A DNA stretch of 64,000 nucleotides from an uncultured Bacteroidota bacterium (GCA_903903635.1 CAIUZK010000256.1:1-64000), one strand, 5' to 3'; shown: positions 12,001 to 19,500, counted from the first letter of the stretch. A program made the numbers and translations. Notes: a model not told the origin generated them from the sequence alone.

Positions 12001-13932
12001 ATTTAATTGAGCAGCAGTTGCAGGGCCGCCATCACCGCTAAACCCGTTGGTACCATTACCTGCAATGGTAGATATAATACCCGATGTATTTATTTTCCGG
12101 ACACTCTGATTTGAATAATCTGTAAAATAAATATTTCCAAGTGCATCCGTAACAATACCTGATACTCCATTTATTCCCGAAGTTGTTGCAGGTCCGCCTC
12201 CAACATAAATGCTCGTGCCATTACCAGCTATAAGGCTTATAATACCTGGAGTTACACCACCCGTGCCGCCTGTAATCGGCGCAGCACTAGGGTTAACCGT
12301 AACAGCAGCTGTAGCAGATGAACTGCAACCTGCTGTAGTACCAGTAACCGTATAAGTAGTTGTTACCGTAGGGCTCGCAGTAACACTTGCACCCGTAGAA
12401 GCTGAAAGCGTAGCTGATGGTGTCCATATATAAGTTGTAGCCCCCGTTGCCGAAATTGTTGCCGGACCCGCACCGGAGCAGTAGCTTGCGCCGGTGGCTG
12501 CAACGGTTGGGGTGGTATTTACACTCACCTGAATTGTGGCAGTATTGCTACAAGTACCATCGGATCCGGTAAGTGTATAAGTAGTAGTTGATCCAGGGTT
12601 GGCTGTTACAGGTGTTCCGGTAGTTGCCGATAGTCCAGTATTGGGCGCCCAGCTAAAGGTAGTTGCTGTACCTGTTGCCGACAATGATGTCCCCGCGCCG
12701 CCGGTACATATAGGCGTAGCTCCACCTGTAATGCCAATAGTCGGCAATGGGTTCACCGTCACCTGCACCGTTGCCGTGGCGCTGCAACCCGATGTAGTAC
12801 CCGTTACTGTATATGTAGTAGTTACTGTCGGGCTGGCTGTTACTGTAGCTCCTGTGGTTGCTGTAAGGTTTGTATTCGGCGCCCACGTATAAGTAGTGGC
12901 GCCGGAACCACTCAGCGTAGCGCCCGATCCTCCGAAGCATATTGGCGTCGTGCCCCCGGAAATTCCCGAAGTCGGTGTAGTATTCACAGTTACCTGCACA
13001 GTAGCGGTGTTAGAACTCCCTCCGGTGGTTCCGGTTACTGTATAAATAGTAGTGATCGTGGGGTTGGCAACCACCGAGATGCCTGTAGTAGCAGACAGAC
13101 CTGTGGCTGGCGCCCAGGTATAGGTTGTGGCGCCGGTGCCGGTAAGCGTTGTTCCAGGCCCTCCGGTACATATGGGCGTGCCTCCCCCGGTAATGCCTAC
13201 TGTCAATCCAATCAGTGATAACTTGATACCCGGAGTCCATTGTTCATAGCCGGTGGATGGAGTTGTAACTGTTGTAAGGTCGCAACGATAGTAAGTAGTA
13301 GCAGTAACAGTAGCTGTATAGGTAGCATTAGTAGCGCCGGACACAGGTGACCATGTAGCACTGTCGGTAGAAGACTGCCACTGGTAACGCATTACTGTAC
13401 CTGAGATATTTACAGAAAGGTTAGAAGTAAAAGAAGGGCCTGCACCACCTGTGGTAGTAGCATAGGTCATAAGTCCTCTGAGACTATCATAAAGAACACC
13501 GTTAATAACCGCATAGGCATTTTGATGACCGGGGAGGTCGGTACGTAACCAAAGGCCGGTGTCAATGCTCCCATCATTGAAATCAATTGTATCACCAACA
13601 TTACAGGTAATACTGTTGTAAACCTGGACAGGATATGGGAAAAAACAAAGTTTGTTACCATGTGTGGTAAAGTCGTAAATTTTGGTTGTACCCAAACGGG
13701 TAAACCAGATCGGGCCATATATATTAAACGACCCGCCTGCAGTGGTATCAATGTATACACCTGAGTTTCTGAACTCACCTGGTGTTGCCACTGCGCCATA
13801 GCCGCTGCCCATATTAAAAGCAACCCCGTTATTAATAACAGTAGTCCCGGCTTTGATGGTTACAATTCTAATTTGCCCATGAGCGATAGTGATAGCCAGC
13901 AAACAACACAGCGTAAATAGTAGTTTTCTCAT
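1..13932 (-). CDS. Giant multi-domain, multi-lectin surface adhesin (C-terminus off window)
   Basis: One uninterrupted minus-strand frame of 4644 codons from the ATG at 13930-13932 to the left edge; the end, presumably a T9SS sorting domain, lies outside. Order by approximate residue: signal peptide 1-20 (MRKLLFTLCCLLAITIAHGQ); unique N-terminal region to 165; an Ig-like domain; Ig-like repeats of the CHU_C-associated type (WAPxTGLSATTG then TYTVTGT); a six-bladed NHL propeller 548-898; one BIG2 domain; a C-type lectin domain 1135-1276; a glycine-rich domain 1391-1640; an IPT/TIG domain followed by seven FG-GAP/VCBS calcium loops 1868-2245; a cadherin-like stretch 2250-2350; many further Ig repeats; a SUEL-type lectin domain 2928-3008; a second glycine-rich domain 3515-3778; then Ig and BIG2 repeats. 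Inferred role: secreted or cell-surface glycan-binding adhesin. Domain names come from motif reading, not a profile search. No frameshift was seen. Confidence 0.9.
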   Translation of the reverse strand, partial: MRKLLFTLCCLLAITIAHGQIRIVTIKAGTTVINNGVAFNMGSGYGAVATPGEFRNSGVYIDTTAGGSFNIYGPIWFTRLGTTKIYDFTTHGNKLCFFPYPVQVYNSITCNVGDTIDFNDGSIDTGLWLRTDLPGHQNAYAVINGVLYDSLRGLMTYATTTGGAGPSFTSNLSVNISGTVMRYQWQSSTDSATWSPVSGATNATYTATVTATTYYRCDLTTVTTPSTGYEQWTPGIKLSLIGLTVGITGGGTPICTGGPGTTLTGTGATTYTWAPATGLSATTGISVVANPTITTIYTVTGTTGGSSNTATVQVTVNTTPTSGISGGTTPICFGGSGATLSGSGATTYTWAPNTNLTATTGATVTASPTVTTTYTVTGTTSGCSATATVQVTVNPLPTIGITGGATPICTGGAGTSLSATGTATTFSWAPNTGLSATTGTPVTANPGSTTTYTLTGSDGTCSNTATIQVSVNTTPTVAATGASYCSGAGPATISATGATTYIWTPSATLSASTGASVTASPTVTTTYTVTGTTAGCSSSATAAVTVNPSAAPITGGTGGVTPGIISLIAGNGTSIYVGGGPATTSGINGVSGIVTDALGNIYFTDYSNQSVRKINTSGIISTIAGNGTNGFSGDGGPATAAQLNAPFGLTIDVSGNLYIADQSNFRVRKVNTSGIITTFAGGGGILGDGGPATAANIGNVLSTAFDASGNLYLTDRAHNTIRKVNTSGIISTFAGTGTWGSTGDGGPATAATLAYPFSLAFDAAGNLYIGNDGSGTIRVINTSGIISTYAGNGGAGATGDGGPATSAQIGNNYNGVCTDASGNVYVASFNTNKIRKINSSGIISTFAGTGASSYSGDGGPATAATFNNPWVVYSDISGNILTGEFIGSRLRKIAVSGSAGGTVCTGATVVLSDVTPGGTWSASNSSASVVGGTVTGLTAGVDTISYTMPGGCAATAIITVNAAPTVSGTGASYCAGAGPGSISATGATTYTWAPAATLSASTGASVTASPTVTTTYTVTGTTGSCSTSANVTVTVNPLPPQTIPDSVFSCDSIAVLAQTTGYSSYAWSTGATSSSITVNTVGVVSYTMTNTYSCTMSHSTYVSIIDGHLLSHDTAICTGATISLSATPTAAQLNPTLYGAPQIYAGHTYYTSVGAYNRTVANTAASSTSGHLVSITSSAENTFVNGLVASAGCWIGLWQNHASPFYSEPAGGWEWSDGEAVTFTAWNPGEPNNSGGSEDWGQMVTGGGGAWNDLPLSSVLRYIIEFDYAKTYLWSTGATTVSIAVTPTVTTTYYCTTTFNGHSCMDSVKVTVNPIPTIGITGGTSPICNGTGTSLTGTGGTTYTWAPNTNLTATTGATVTASPTVTTTYTVTGTTSGCSNTATIQVTINPLPAAIAGGTGGGGSPTTFNYTGSIQSYVVPAGVTSVNLALYGAQGGQSEVCGGTLQNDGGLGGYAYGTLSVTPGQVLNVYVGGQPSTIIGSTPSSVGGYNGGGSSGQYGGGGGGASDIRVGGTGLANRVIVAGGGGGGVTGCPDYGAGGAGGGLSGSIGISFGGFTPGGGGTQVGGGTAGSSPGIAGSLGIGGMMGGSYHVAGGGGGYYGGGSAFAAGGGGGSSYLGGVTGGVTLSGMQSGNGTVIITPQSSLLCTGSSITMTDATSGGTWSSLSSNVSLSGTATTTVTVTGVAAGTADITYSLSTGCYTVSTVTVYATPTVNVTPSQNVCLTTSVALTATGASTYSWSPATALSASTGATVTSTPSVTTTYTVTGTSVAGCSATATTTLNVINPPTISSLSASSGVPATTMNINGTGFNTTPANNIVWFGATKATVNTASATVLNVTVPNEGTDRMITVDNTGCNAIAYSSPYFMPTYAGVILTTVHFNPKVDFASNTTAFMTQIADIDGDGKADVISIDRSSNTFRVFRNNGSIGSISVLGGMSFGTGSGSGPISLAVQDVDGDGKPDVIVTQNVDNKVAVFRNTTVAPGIISFATGVAIPTISGPLSVAVADIDGDGRPDLIVSNSSSSTVQIFPNTGSVGVIGFGSAIPLTSAGSSDIGSIAVGDFDGDHITDIAVSNVSANNVSVWRNTSTPGSFTFGTRIDIGTGANPTHVSIGDLDGDGKLDLVTADRTGGTISCFLNTSSGVGSVSFAARVPVSVGSQPTSIDLGDFNGDGKPDVVVANSGSTGVSGLSVLRNTSSTGSISFAAAVPETTDNSPYSVSVGDLDGDGKPDMAVSHFSSAFLSTFLNVPDSPPVFTAGSTQTLTVCQGSTANSINSNMQISDVDLSQTETWTVVTSPLHGSLTGVASYTATSTGGVITPTGMSYTPNYTYSGSDAFVVQINDGFIVTTTTVNVTVTPFPTSVTPTSSPFVCGGVPTTVTASGGTGYSWTPAASLSSSTGASVIATPTVTTVYSVVVTGGAGCSATKTATVNINPSPALIATGGAYCTGGFTPISATGGTTYTWSPNVYLTASTGYAVIANPPSTTTYSVSTTNGFGCTSVATAVVTVNPYPVLALTPTSFSGCSGVGVPLSISGATTYSWYPSYGLSTTTGPSTVFTTTVTGIYTVGVWGTSNGCSTPASLNVTINALPAAITVSPGVAICSGNSTTLSASGATTYSWSPSTGLSSTAGPAVIASPTVTTTYTVTGYNSFGCSITNTVTVTVNSTPTISAGPGVAICIGGSTPLTASGATTYTWSPGTGLSATTGTTVTANPTSTTTYTITGSSGTGCSNVGYVTVTVNALPTVSGGSGAIICAGGSGATLTGSGATTYTWMPSTGLSSTTGTSVLANPGSTTVYTITGTSGIGCIATATVAVTVNPLPGISGGSGITICNGSSGTLTASGGSSYTWTPSGSLSSSTGASVTASPTVTTTYTVTGTSLSGCLNTSSVTATVNPLPVLAPTNTSPVCAGGTVNFNANVAPGTGTICGTATENSPVIMTAPAGTVFVAIDFASYGTPNGACGAYTIGTCNGSNSVSVVSSYLLGHNSATIMADNTTFTDPCFGTTKRLYIQARYAPAVTYSWSGPSLFTSTIATPSISSITGAAAGTYSVTATTTSGCSATGTTTVTVNALPTISAGSGAGICPGGNTTLTASGALTYTWTPSSSLNASTGFNVTATPATTTTYTISGTSGAGCTGTGTVTVSVNAIPTITVATVTPICSGNSTTLAASGGTTYSWSPTTGLLCSTCASTSASPLSTTTYTVTGTTAGCSGTATMTVTVNASPILTFTPSSTICFTGSTSVTVSGSGSYTWSPGTSLSTTTGSTVIANPSSSTVYTVTEGASGCNTHASVTITPNPSVSASGGATVCAGVPVPLGASGATSYSWSPSGSLSCGGCSNPNATPGSTTTYTVTGTTAGCSSTATVMVSINPLPSVTASAGAPYCSGAGSASLTAGGATSYTWTPGTALSATSGSPVTASPTVTTTYTVTGTAAGCTNTATATVTVNPLPVISAGPGVSICNGGNIALNATGGITYTWAPGASLNSTTGMSVTASPTVTTTYTITGVGTTCTGIGYVTVTVNPLPGAISFSGGGLSTSTFNYTGGAQTYIVPAGVSSLTFDVQGAEGGAYGCCSVPQGYGGRVQGNLAVTAGQVLNIYVGGIGDAGNFSGGASALGGFNGGGNAGIGYSYAGGGGGASDIRIGGIALSNRVVIAGGAGGASYYSGPAAAGHGGGLTGQSGVSTIGGGAGGGGGTQLAGGAGGTSAGVGGSPGSPGSLGNGGNAASATWGAGGGGGYYGGGGGSYSSGGGGSSFTDPVLVTGFTHTQGYNSSGNGFVIISYTIPPVTALCVGASATVNCTPSGGTWSSNNGNVSIGSTTGVVTGVTAGTSVITYTVGTGCYQTATITINPLPTVTATGNSFCTGAGPAAISASGATSYIWSPATGLSATTGASVNANPVSSVTYTVTGTNSNGCSNTATAAVTVNPLPTVSGGVSTVTCSNVSVGLNATGALTYTWSPAASLSASTGSSVTASPTVTTTYTVTGTSAAGCSNSSVVTLTVNVAPTIGITGGTSAVCSGTGTALTGTGGTTYTWAPAGSLSSSTGTTVTATPLTTTTYTVTGSNGTCSNTATRTVTVNALPIVTVSPGVTICIGTGTTLTAGGATTYSWSPATGLSLTTGVSVSASPTITTTYTVTGSNGTCSSTATVMVSVNPSPTPTFTVSPSAASCAGDAVTYSTQPGYSNYNWTIPGGYTLISGSAGTSSNTITLSWPSTGSETVTVNYQNSFGCSGLSPASNTTVVGASPLPIAGISTICPGTTGLVTEASPGGSWSSASPSLATIGSGTGIITGVAAGVTTISFTFSSTGCYATSPLTINPLPALISGPAFMCQGTTTTFTNASPGGTWNSATPGIANINPTTGFVTAVSPGTVAITYTLPTGCLTTLWLVVNPLPTAILGTFSLCQGTTTTLTDATAFGTWTSSNPSVASIGSVSGLVTGLSGGTTTITYSLGTGCLATQVITINPMPVVAAITGTATMCQGQTTSLIDATPGGTWSSSNATIASVVGGLVTGASAGTATISYTVTSAGCTAFSTRGVTVNANPSAISGNAPICVGGSVTLTDAGGGTWSSASPGVATIDATSGVVSGVGPGNSTITYSLSTGCSTTTVVTVNALPVVSAISGATNICVGQTTTLSDVTPSGVWTSSNISIASIGTGG
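2600..3390 (-). other. Glycine-rich domain 2 of the giant adhesin
   Basis: Encodes FNYTGGAQTYIVPAG, then a long glycine-rich tract with the marker GGGGGASDIRIGG and a following NRVVIAGG. It has the same layout as the domain at 9010-9770. This matches the glycine-rich family first named from ALK-type receptors and common in secreted Bacteroidota proteins. Its function in bacteria is not established. Confidence 0.7.
4909..5150 (-). other. SUEL-type (rhamnose/galactose-binding) lectin domain in the giant adhesin
   Basis: The translated stretch has the SUEL pattern: AIDFASYGTPNGAC, then GTCNGSNSVSVV, a central conserved block, then FTDPCFGTTKRLYIQARY. The family hallmarks are A-x-YG-x-P near the start and F-x-DPC-x-GT-x-K-x-L near the end. 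The usual family binds L-rhamnose or D-galactose; ligand binding here is inferred. Confidence 0.65.
7200..8330 (-). other. Seven FG-GAP/VCBS calcium-loop repeats in the giant adhesin
   Basis: Seven loops of D-x-(D/N)-GD type are readable in order on the minus strand: DIDGDGKADV, DVDGDGKPDV, DIDGDGRPDL, DFDGDHITDI, DLDGDGKLDL, DFNGDGKPDV and DLDGDGKPDM. Seven loops fit a seven-bladed, integrin-like beta-propeller. An IPT/TIG domain precedes it (about 8350-8570). Confidence 0.8.
9010..9770 (-). other. Glycine-rich domain 1 of the giant adhesin
   Basis: Encodes FNYTGSIQSYVVPAGVTSVN, a glycine-rich core containing GGGGGGASDIRVGG and NRVIVAGGGGG, and ends near SGNGTVIITPQ. It is a clear paralogue of the domain at 2600-3390 in the same protein. 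Confidence 0.7.
10105..10530 (-). other. C-type lectin domain in the giant adhesin
   Basis: The reading contains GHLVSITSSAEN, GCWIGLWQN, GGWEWSDGEAVTFTAWNPGE, then PNNSGGSEDWGQM and AWNDLPLSSVLRYIIEFD. These are the C-type lectin hallmarks in order: the WIGL core, the EPN calcium/mannose-type triplet and the WND motif. The usual disulfide cysteines are mostly absent, as in many bacterial members. Calcium-dependent sugar binding is inferred from EPN plus WND. Confidence 0.85.
11240..12290 (-). other. Six NHL repeats (beta-propeller) in the giant adhesin
   Basis: Six copies of an NHL-type unit are readable, each with a G-N-(L/I/V)-Y strand and a basic (V/I/L)RK(I/V)-type end (SVRKI, RVRKV, TIRKV, TIRVI, KIRKI, RLRKI). 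Most are followed by SGIISTxAG and by GDGGPAT linkers. This fits a closed six-bladed propeller. Confidence 0.8.
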
Positions 13933-14164
13933 AATCTTTTCTTTAATGTCCGTATTCAATAATTTTCAATAATGATAGATTCAGCAACTTTTCTAAAATT
14001 TGTAAAATCTTATTTTATTTCAATCTCTTTTTAAAATACCTTTACTCAAATCCCTGACTCTTATCTTATCATTCAATTAATCTATTACACCATCCGTAAA
14101 AATTGATCCGGACAACCTCTCACCCATTATTCCTTCTTCTTCCGCGATTCACATCCTTCGCGAT

Positions 14165-14189
14165 GTTGTTGGTGAAGAACACCAACAAC
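14165..14189. terminator. 10-bp perfect hairpin after the fibre-like gene; possible terminator
   Basis: Inverted repeat GTTGTTGGTG / CACCAACAAC with a 5-nt loop, starting 11 nt past the stop of the gene at 14201-15268 on the minus strand. There is no T-tract after it, so factor-independent termination is uncertain; it may instead be an RNA 3'-end stabiliser. The rest of 13933-14200 is AT-rich and holds no gene I can support. Confidence 0.4.
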
Positions 14190-14200
14190 GGCGGAAAATA

Positions 14201-15268
14201 CTAATGATACTTGGTTGTGATCTGGGTGTGGCATAAACCGCAACTAAGGCCACCGCCCGGCTGGTCTATCTGGTACTGAACCATGCTTCCTGCAGGTATT
14301 ACTACACCCGGACTTATTGTATTCGTATAAGTTGCCAAAGTAGCCGATCTGGTATAGGAGTGAACTGTGGCAGCAGTTGTCCAACTGTTAGCCTGTGCAT
14401 TTGTAGGAGTGGCATATTTAAGGGAAACGGTTACGGTCCCTGAGGAAACCGATCCACCTGCATCATACATAAGATAATCGATCTGGTCAACTGTTACTGC
14501 AGTAGGAAAGTACTGTTCGAACGACGCATTGTTATTCGTCCCGGTAGAAGCTCCGCTGGGCGCCACGTACCAGCTTGCATTGATATTGTTGCCGGCAATA
14601 GATGCAAACAGGTATGATGCACCTCCGCCTCCACTGGGGGTTTGCCAGCTAGGGGCAACGCCTGCTCCGTTGGATGTCAGCACCTTGCCCGATGCAGCCG
14701 CATTAAGCTTAGACAGCGCTGTAGTGGCAGATGCATAAAGCAGATCGCCCACAGTATAGCTGGTATTACCTGTGCCGCCCACGCTAGCCGCTACTGTACC
14801 AGATGCAAGGTTACTGGCATTGAGGTTGGTAAGGTTGCTGCCATTCTCAGCCGGGAATGTGCCACCGCTGGTGAGATTTCCGGGCGTAAGGTTGGTGAGG
14901 TTAGCCCCGCTTATTGCCCCAAGGTTGGCAACGGTAGGGTTGGGGTAACTGCCCGTAAGATCGCCGCCCGCTGTGGTGGCGGAATTGGTTATATTAACCC
15001 AGGCACTGCCATTCCAATAATAAAAACCGGTAGTACCATCTGTCTGGTATACCAGCAAACCTGTTGCGGGTGAGCCGAGAGTACCGCGCTGCGACGCGGT
15101 CATGCGCGGCACCAGCATACCCTGGGTGGTGCTCGAAACATCGAGTATAGCGCTTGCATTGGCTGCCGCACCTGAGTTATTAATGGCAGTTTCCTGGGCC
15201 ATGGCGCCCTGTGCACCCAGCATCAATGTAGCAGCAATAGCGATTGTGAGTAGATGTTTCTGTATCAT
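14201..15268 (-). CDS. Secreted fibre-like protein of unknown function
   Basis: A 355-residue reading from the ATG at 15266-15268. I prefer this start over one 19 codons upstream because it gives a clean signal peptide (MIQKHLLTIAIAATLMLGAQ, cut near GAMAQ). The N-terminal half has the common Bacteroidota pattern SAILDVSSTTQGMLVPRM, then GLLVYQTDGTTGFYYWNGSA, then GGDLTGSYPNPTVA and short Asn/Leu repeats (SGANLTNLTPGNLTSGG). This resembles tail-fibre-like or collagen-like surface proteins. The C-terminal about 130 residues look like a beta-sandwich with no family I recognise. The last residues include CGLCH, which has the form of a c-type haem site but is probably fortuitous. The gene lies upstream of the giant adhesin on the same strand, 268 bp away. 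Exported location is well supported; function is unknown. Confidence 0.8.
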   Translation of the reverse strand: MIQKHLLTIAIAATLMLGAQGAMAQETAINNSGAAANASAILDVSSTTQGMLVPRMTASQRGTLGSPATGLLVYQTDGTTGFYYWNGSAWVNITNSATTAGGDLTGSYPNPTVANLGAISGANLTNLTPGNLTSGGTFPAENGSNLTNLNASNLASGTVAASVGGTGNTSYTVGDLLYASATTALSKLNAAASGKVLTSNGAGVAPSWQTPSGGGGASYLFASIAGNNINASWYVAPSGASTGTNNNASFEQYFPTAVTVDQIDYLMYDAGGSVSSGTVTVSLKYATPTNAQANSWTTAATVHSYTRSATLATYTNTISPGVVIPAGSMVQYQIDQPGGGLSCGLCHTQITTKYH

Positions 15269-15693
15269 TTTGTGTGGTTTTATTTTGGTTTTATTTAATA
15301 TGAAAGCACGCATTTTGAATGTCATTTTGTTAACACATTTTTTTGAGGTATAAATGTAAAAAAAAATTTGATGATTATTATGTTTTTACGCAGGTTTTTT
15401 TAGCAAATATTTTTATTTTTAATTAAATAGAGACATAAACGTCTTTATTTGCGCTATTGAGTTACTTGCTTCTTACACAACCCATAACCTTTGAAATTTC
15501 ATAAATATTAGTTAATTCGCTAAAAATGAATACAAAATGATTAACTAATTTAATTAATTCGTCATTGGTCCGTTAAATAATTGTTATGCATTAAAACTAA
15601 ACGAAAATCAAGCTGAAAATCAAGAATATTCATAATCAAACCGCTCAATTTGAAATAAAGAACCTGCACATTTGAAATAATTCATTGTGCAAA
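15269..15693. other. AT-rich gap with no gene
   Basis: Very AT-rich leader and promoter region for the minus-strand gene at 14201-15268. I see no convincing TAnnTTTG box at a fixed distance, no RNA gene and no ORF worth reporting. Confidence 0.5.
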
Positions 15694-16326
15694 CTACGAA
15701 AACGTCATCCACTGCTGAATACCGAAAAATGCAATTTTATACCCCGGAAAATACCCCTCGCTGGTGTATGCCAATTCCAGTTTCACAGCCTTGCAGCCCA
15801 GGCAGCACACTATGAGGACATTCTGAGGATCTATAGCTATTATGGTGCCCGGGGCTATGGCGCTGGCATCGCCATCAAGGTTCACATTGCCTATATCCAC
15901 CACCCCTATTTTCCAGCCATTAATGCTTGTTGGTGTGCCCCTGCCTATAGGGTTGCAGCCCTGCACAAGGGCTACAATTTCTTCCGCCTGCATTTATCCC
16001 ACCTTAGGGTTATCTCTGCCTCCCCTACCTTGGGCCAGTATCTCGCCTTACTTTCATTCTGAACTGTAACCGGCATCCCATTCCAGCCACCGGCAACACC
16101 GCTCTCCGCTCTCCGCACCACGCTCTCCGCACCACGCTCTCCGCTCCACGCTCTCCGCTCCCATCTCTCTGCTCCCTGCTCACACAATATGCATTGCCTC
16201 GGCATCAGTATCGGCTGTAGCTACTGCACACAGCACGCCCTCATTCATCAGCCGCATCATCACCGGCATCGCCATTTTGTTGTTGCAGAGCAAGGCAATT
16301 TTTATGTTGCAGTTCATAGCTTTCAT
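15694..16326 (-). pseudogene. Decayed formyltransferase-family gene (Fmt/ArnA-like)
   Basis: Two pieces of one formyltransferase are separated by a tandem repeat. The N-terminal piece (about 16326 to 16180) begins MKAMNCNIKIALLCNNKMAM and continues with PVMMRLMNEGVLCAVATADT, the first strand-helix unit of the formyl transferase N domain, then stops at TGA. The C-terminal piece starts near 16062 with PVTVQNESKARYWPKVGEAE and RWDK. It then needs a one-base frameshift near 15990 to continue as MQAEEIVALVQGCNP and GTIIAIDPQNVL, the linker and C-terminal OB-like domain. About 140 residues of the catalytic domain (where an HxSLLP-type motif would be) are missing. Whether it was a methionyl-tRNA or a sugar formyltransferase cannot be told. 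Confidence 0.6.
16100..16181. repeat. GC-rich 14-bp tandem repeat inside the formyltransferase remnant
   Basis: Units CGCTCTCCGCACCA, CGCTCTCCGCTCCA and CGCTCTCCGCTCCC follow each other at 16121-16162, with degenerate flanking copies. It occupies the place of the missing catalytic core and is far richer in GC than its surroundings. Confidence 0.75.
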
Positions 16327-16520
16327 TTTAAAAAAGTAATTATGGCGAGCCCAATATTTCGTGTCATAGCAGCGTCGCCAAACCATAACTAGCTGTGTTC
16401 TTACATTGTAGCCAAATAGCATTTTGATAGCAGCTAATTATAACAATAACGCAAACGGATACATCCTGTTAATACACAATGCTGGCAATGACAAAAAAAT
16501 GGCCCCCAGGCGTCATAAAA

Positions 16521-16555
16521 AAATGGGCGCTCCTGTTGCGGAGTGCCCATTTTTA
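16521..16555 (-). terminator. Rho-independent terminator of the 2780-residue adhesin gene
   Basis: An 11-bp stem (16523-16533 with 16540-16550, one G-T wobble) with a 6-nt loop, followed on the minus strand by seven T residues. It lies 28 nt past the stop at 16578. A short T-run on the plus side means it could act both ways. Confidence 0.85.
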
Positions 16556-16577
16556 TTAAATAAATATTCAGTACTTA

Positions 16578-19500
16578 CTATTGCTCAATAACAAGATGGA
16601 ACACTTTGCTTTCGGCGCTGGTACGAACAGAGAGCATATACATACCATTGGCAATACCACTGCCAAGATTTACGTGCTCATTCAGTTTGCCGTTCTTAGC
16701 CAACACCTTGCCATTGTATACTACCTGACCCAGTACATCTGTTATCTCCAATGATACCGTTTCATCGGCCAGTGTACCCAGTGTTCCCTTAACTATAAAG
16801 TCTCCCTTGTTAGGGTTAGGTACTACGCTGATATCACTGTTCGTATTGGTAAGATTATGTACACCCACATTGGCTACCTGTATAAATACCCACTGGTGAC
16901 CAGTTGCCTTACACAGGTCATTATTAGTTACCTGTACAGATACTGAGTCATTTTCCTGAGTAGTTAATGTGCTGTTCACATATACTGCATTGGTTGCAGC
17001 CGCAGCAGGAATACTATTGTTATACCACTGATAAGTAGGAGCCGAACCGCCATTTACCACACTTGCTGTCATAGTAACCGGCTGACCCGCGCTTATCAAT
17101 GTATTTGGCGATACACTGATGGATACTACAGGCATAAGAGCCGTATCGATCTTGAAAACAATATTGGCGCTGGTATCGGCGTTTGAAAGACGGCAAGGAT
17201 AGTTGCTGTTCATGATACAGTAGATCACGTCATGATTAACCGGTACATAAGTATAAACTGATCCTGTACCTGAAATGGCGCCATCCAGCATCCAGGTATA
17301 CAATGGAGCCGAACCTCCTCTTACAGGGTTAGCTGTCACACTTACTATGGTACCCTGACAAACTGTATCATTCGGATTTGCTGCTATGCTGACAGAAGGA
17401 TTAACAAACGGCTGAACGGTCATGGTCATGCTTCCTGTTCCTGTTGCTGGTAAAGGACAAACAGCATTGCTGGTCATGGTTACAGATACCACATCGCCAT
17501 TGGCAGGAATGAACGCATAAGTATTGCTGGTAGATACCAGTGTACCATTCACACTCCACTGGTAAACAGGGCCTGCGCCGCCATTTACCGGGTTAGGTGC
17601 AAAGGTTACTGCTGTACCCGCGCAAACGGTATCATTAGGCGTTGGCGTAATTGTTACCGCCGGAGTTACTGTGGGTATTACAGTTATCGTTACACTTCCC
17701 GACATAGCCACACTACATCCTGTTGCTGTTGTGGTAGCAACAACCGTATAAGTACCGCCTACTGTCTGCAAGCCAAATGATATCGGACTACCTGTACCCG
17801 CGAAGGTTCCTGTTGCAGTTGTTCCGCGGTACAGCATATAGTTGACACCAACTGCTGAATTACTCAAACCAATCAATACACCAGAACCGCCTGCGCAGAA
17901 GCTGCCACCGCCGATCACGTTATATATCACTGGTAATGGAACCACGTTCACATTCAGGGTAGATTTACATCCGCCCGGATAAATTGTATAAGTAATAGTC
18001 GATGCGCCCAGTGCGTTACCAAATACTATACCTGTACTGTTTACAGGTGCAATAGCTGGATAAGTGCTGGTCCATAATCCGGTTGGAGTAGCATCATACA
18101 GATGCGATGTACCACCGATACAAACTATTGGATTACCGGTGATAGGAGCAGGCTGTACATCAACTGTTACAGGATGATAAGCCGAACAACCATTTACGGT
18201 ATATTTTATTGTTGAATACCCTGGAAGAAGAGCGCCCATAACACCTGTTACAGAGTCGATAGTAGCTACCAGCGTATCCGAACTCACCCATTTTCCTGAA
18301 GGAGTAGCATCTGTAAAGAACAGGAACTGACCCTGGCATACCGAATCGGTGCCGGAGATCGCTGCAGGATTGGCTATAACTGTTACTGTAGCAGTTACGA
18401 AGCATGATGCACCCAATGTAAATACGATATCCGAAGTACCGGCTGCAATACCTGTTACCACACCAGATGTACTTACTGTTGCCACACCTGGGTTCAGGCT
18501 GCTCCAGCCTGTACCTGGTATTGCATCATGCAATGTGGTGGTAAGACCAACGCACACCTGCAAAACACCGGTAATAGGATATGGAACCGGATTAACCGTT
18601 ACATGCATGGTTGCAGGACAAACAGTTCCTGACATTGTATAAGTAATATCAGTAGTACCAGGTGCAACACCATATACATTTCCTGTCGCATCTACTGTAC
18701 CTGCTGAAGTATTGCTGCTGGCCCATGTTCCGCCCGGCAAAGCATCAGCCAGTAGAGAATACTGCCCTACGCATACTGAAGGTATACCTGTAATAGCTGG
18801 AGGCGATGGATCAACATTTACATTCGTAGTTAATGCACAACCGGTACCCAATGTATAGGTTATAACAGTAGTACCCGGATTCATACCGGTTACCAATCCA
18901 GAACTTGAACCTATTGTAGCTGTGAAAGGAATACTGCTCGTCCAGGTACCGCCAAATGGATAGGTAGACAATGTGCGGGTGTCACCAACACAAATGTTGA
19001 TAGGTGCGATTCCGCCAGGCGTTGGATTAACAGTAACCACAGTTGTTGCATTGCAACCTAATCCTGTAGAATAGGTAATGGTTGCTGTACCAGGCAACAG
19101 GCCGGTAACATAACCGGTTGTAGCATCTATATACGCCGTTGCTGGCGCACTGCTCGACCATGTACCTAAAGGAGTAGCATCATACAATGTAATTCCGGAA
19201 CCCACACACATAACTGCTGGACCGGTTGAAGTAATAGCCGATGGCGGATTAATAATATTTACCGGTTTAGAAGTTACGCAACCGGTACTTGTTAATGTAA
19301 ACGATACAATTGTTGTACCCACAGCCAGGCCGCTTAACAGACTACCGGTAATGAAGGAGGCATATGCAGGTACAGTGCTAAGCCATGTTCCTGCTCCCGA
19401 TCCATCGGTATAGGTTGCGCTTGAACCTACGCACATATTATCCGGGCCTACAATGTTTGCAGGTAAACTATCAACAGTAACAGCATACGTAACAAAGCAA

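Noticed and set aside
14642-15073. Plus-strand 143-residue reading
   Set aside because: Antisense to the fibre-like gene, with no start context or known motif.
15694-15993. An intact small gene for a 99-residue OB-like protein
   Set aside because: It matches only the C-terminal domain of formyltransferases, with the linker and N-terminal piece in neighbouring frames, so a pseudogene explains it better.
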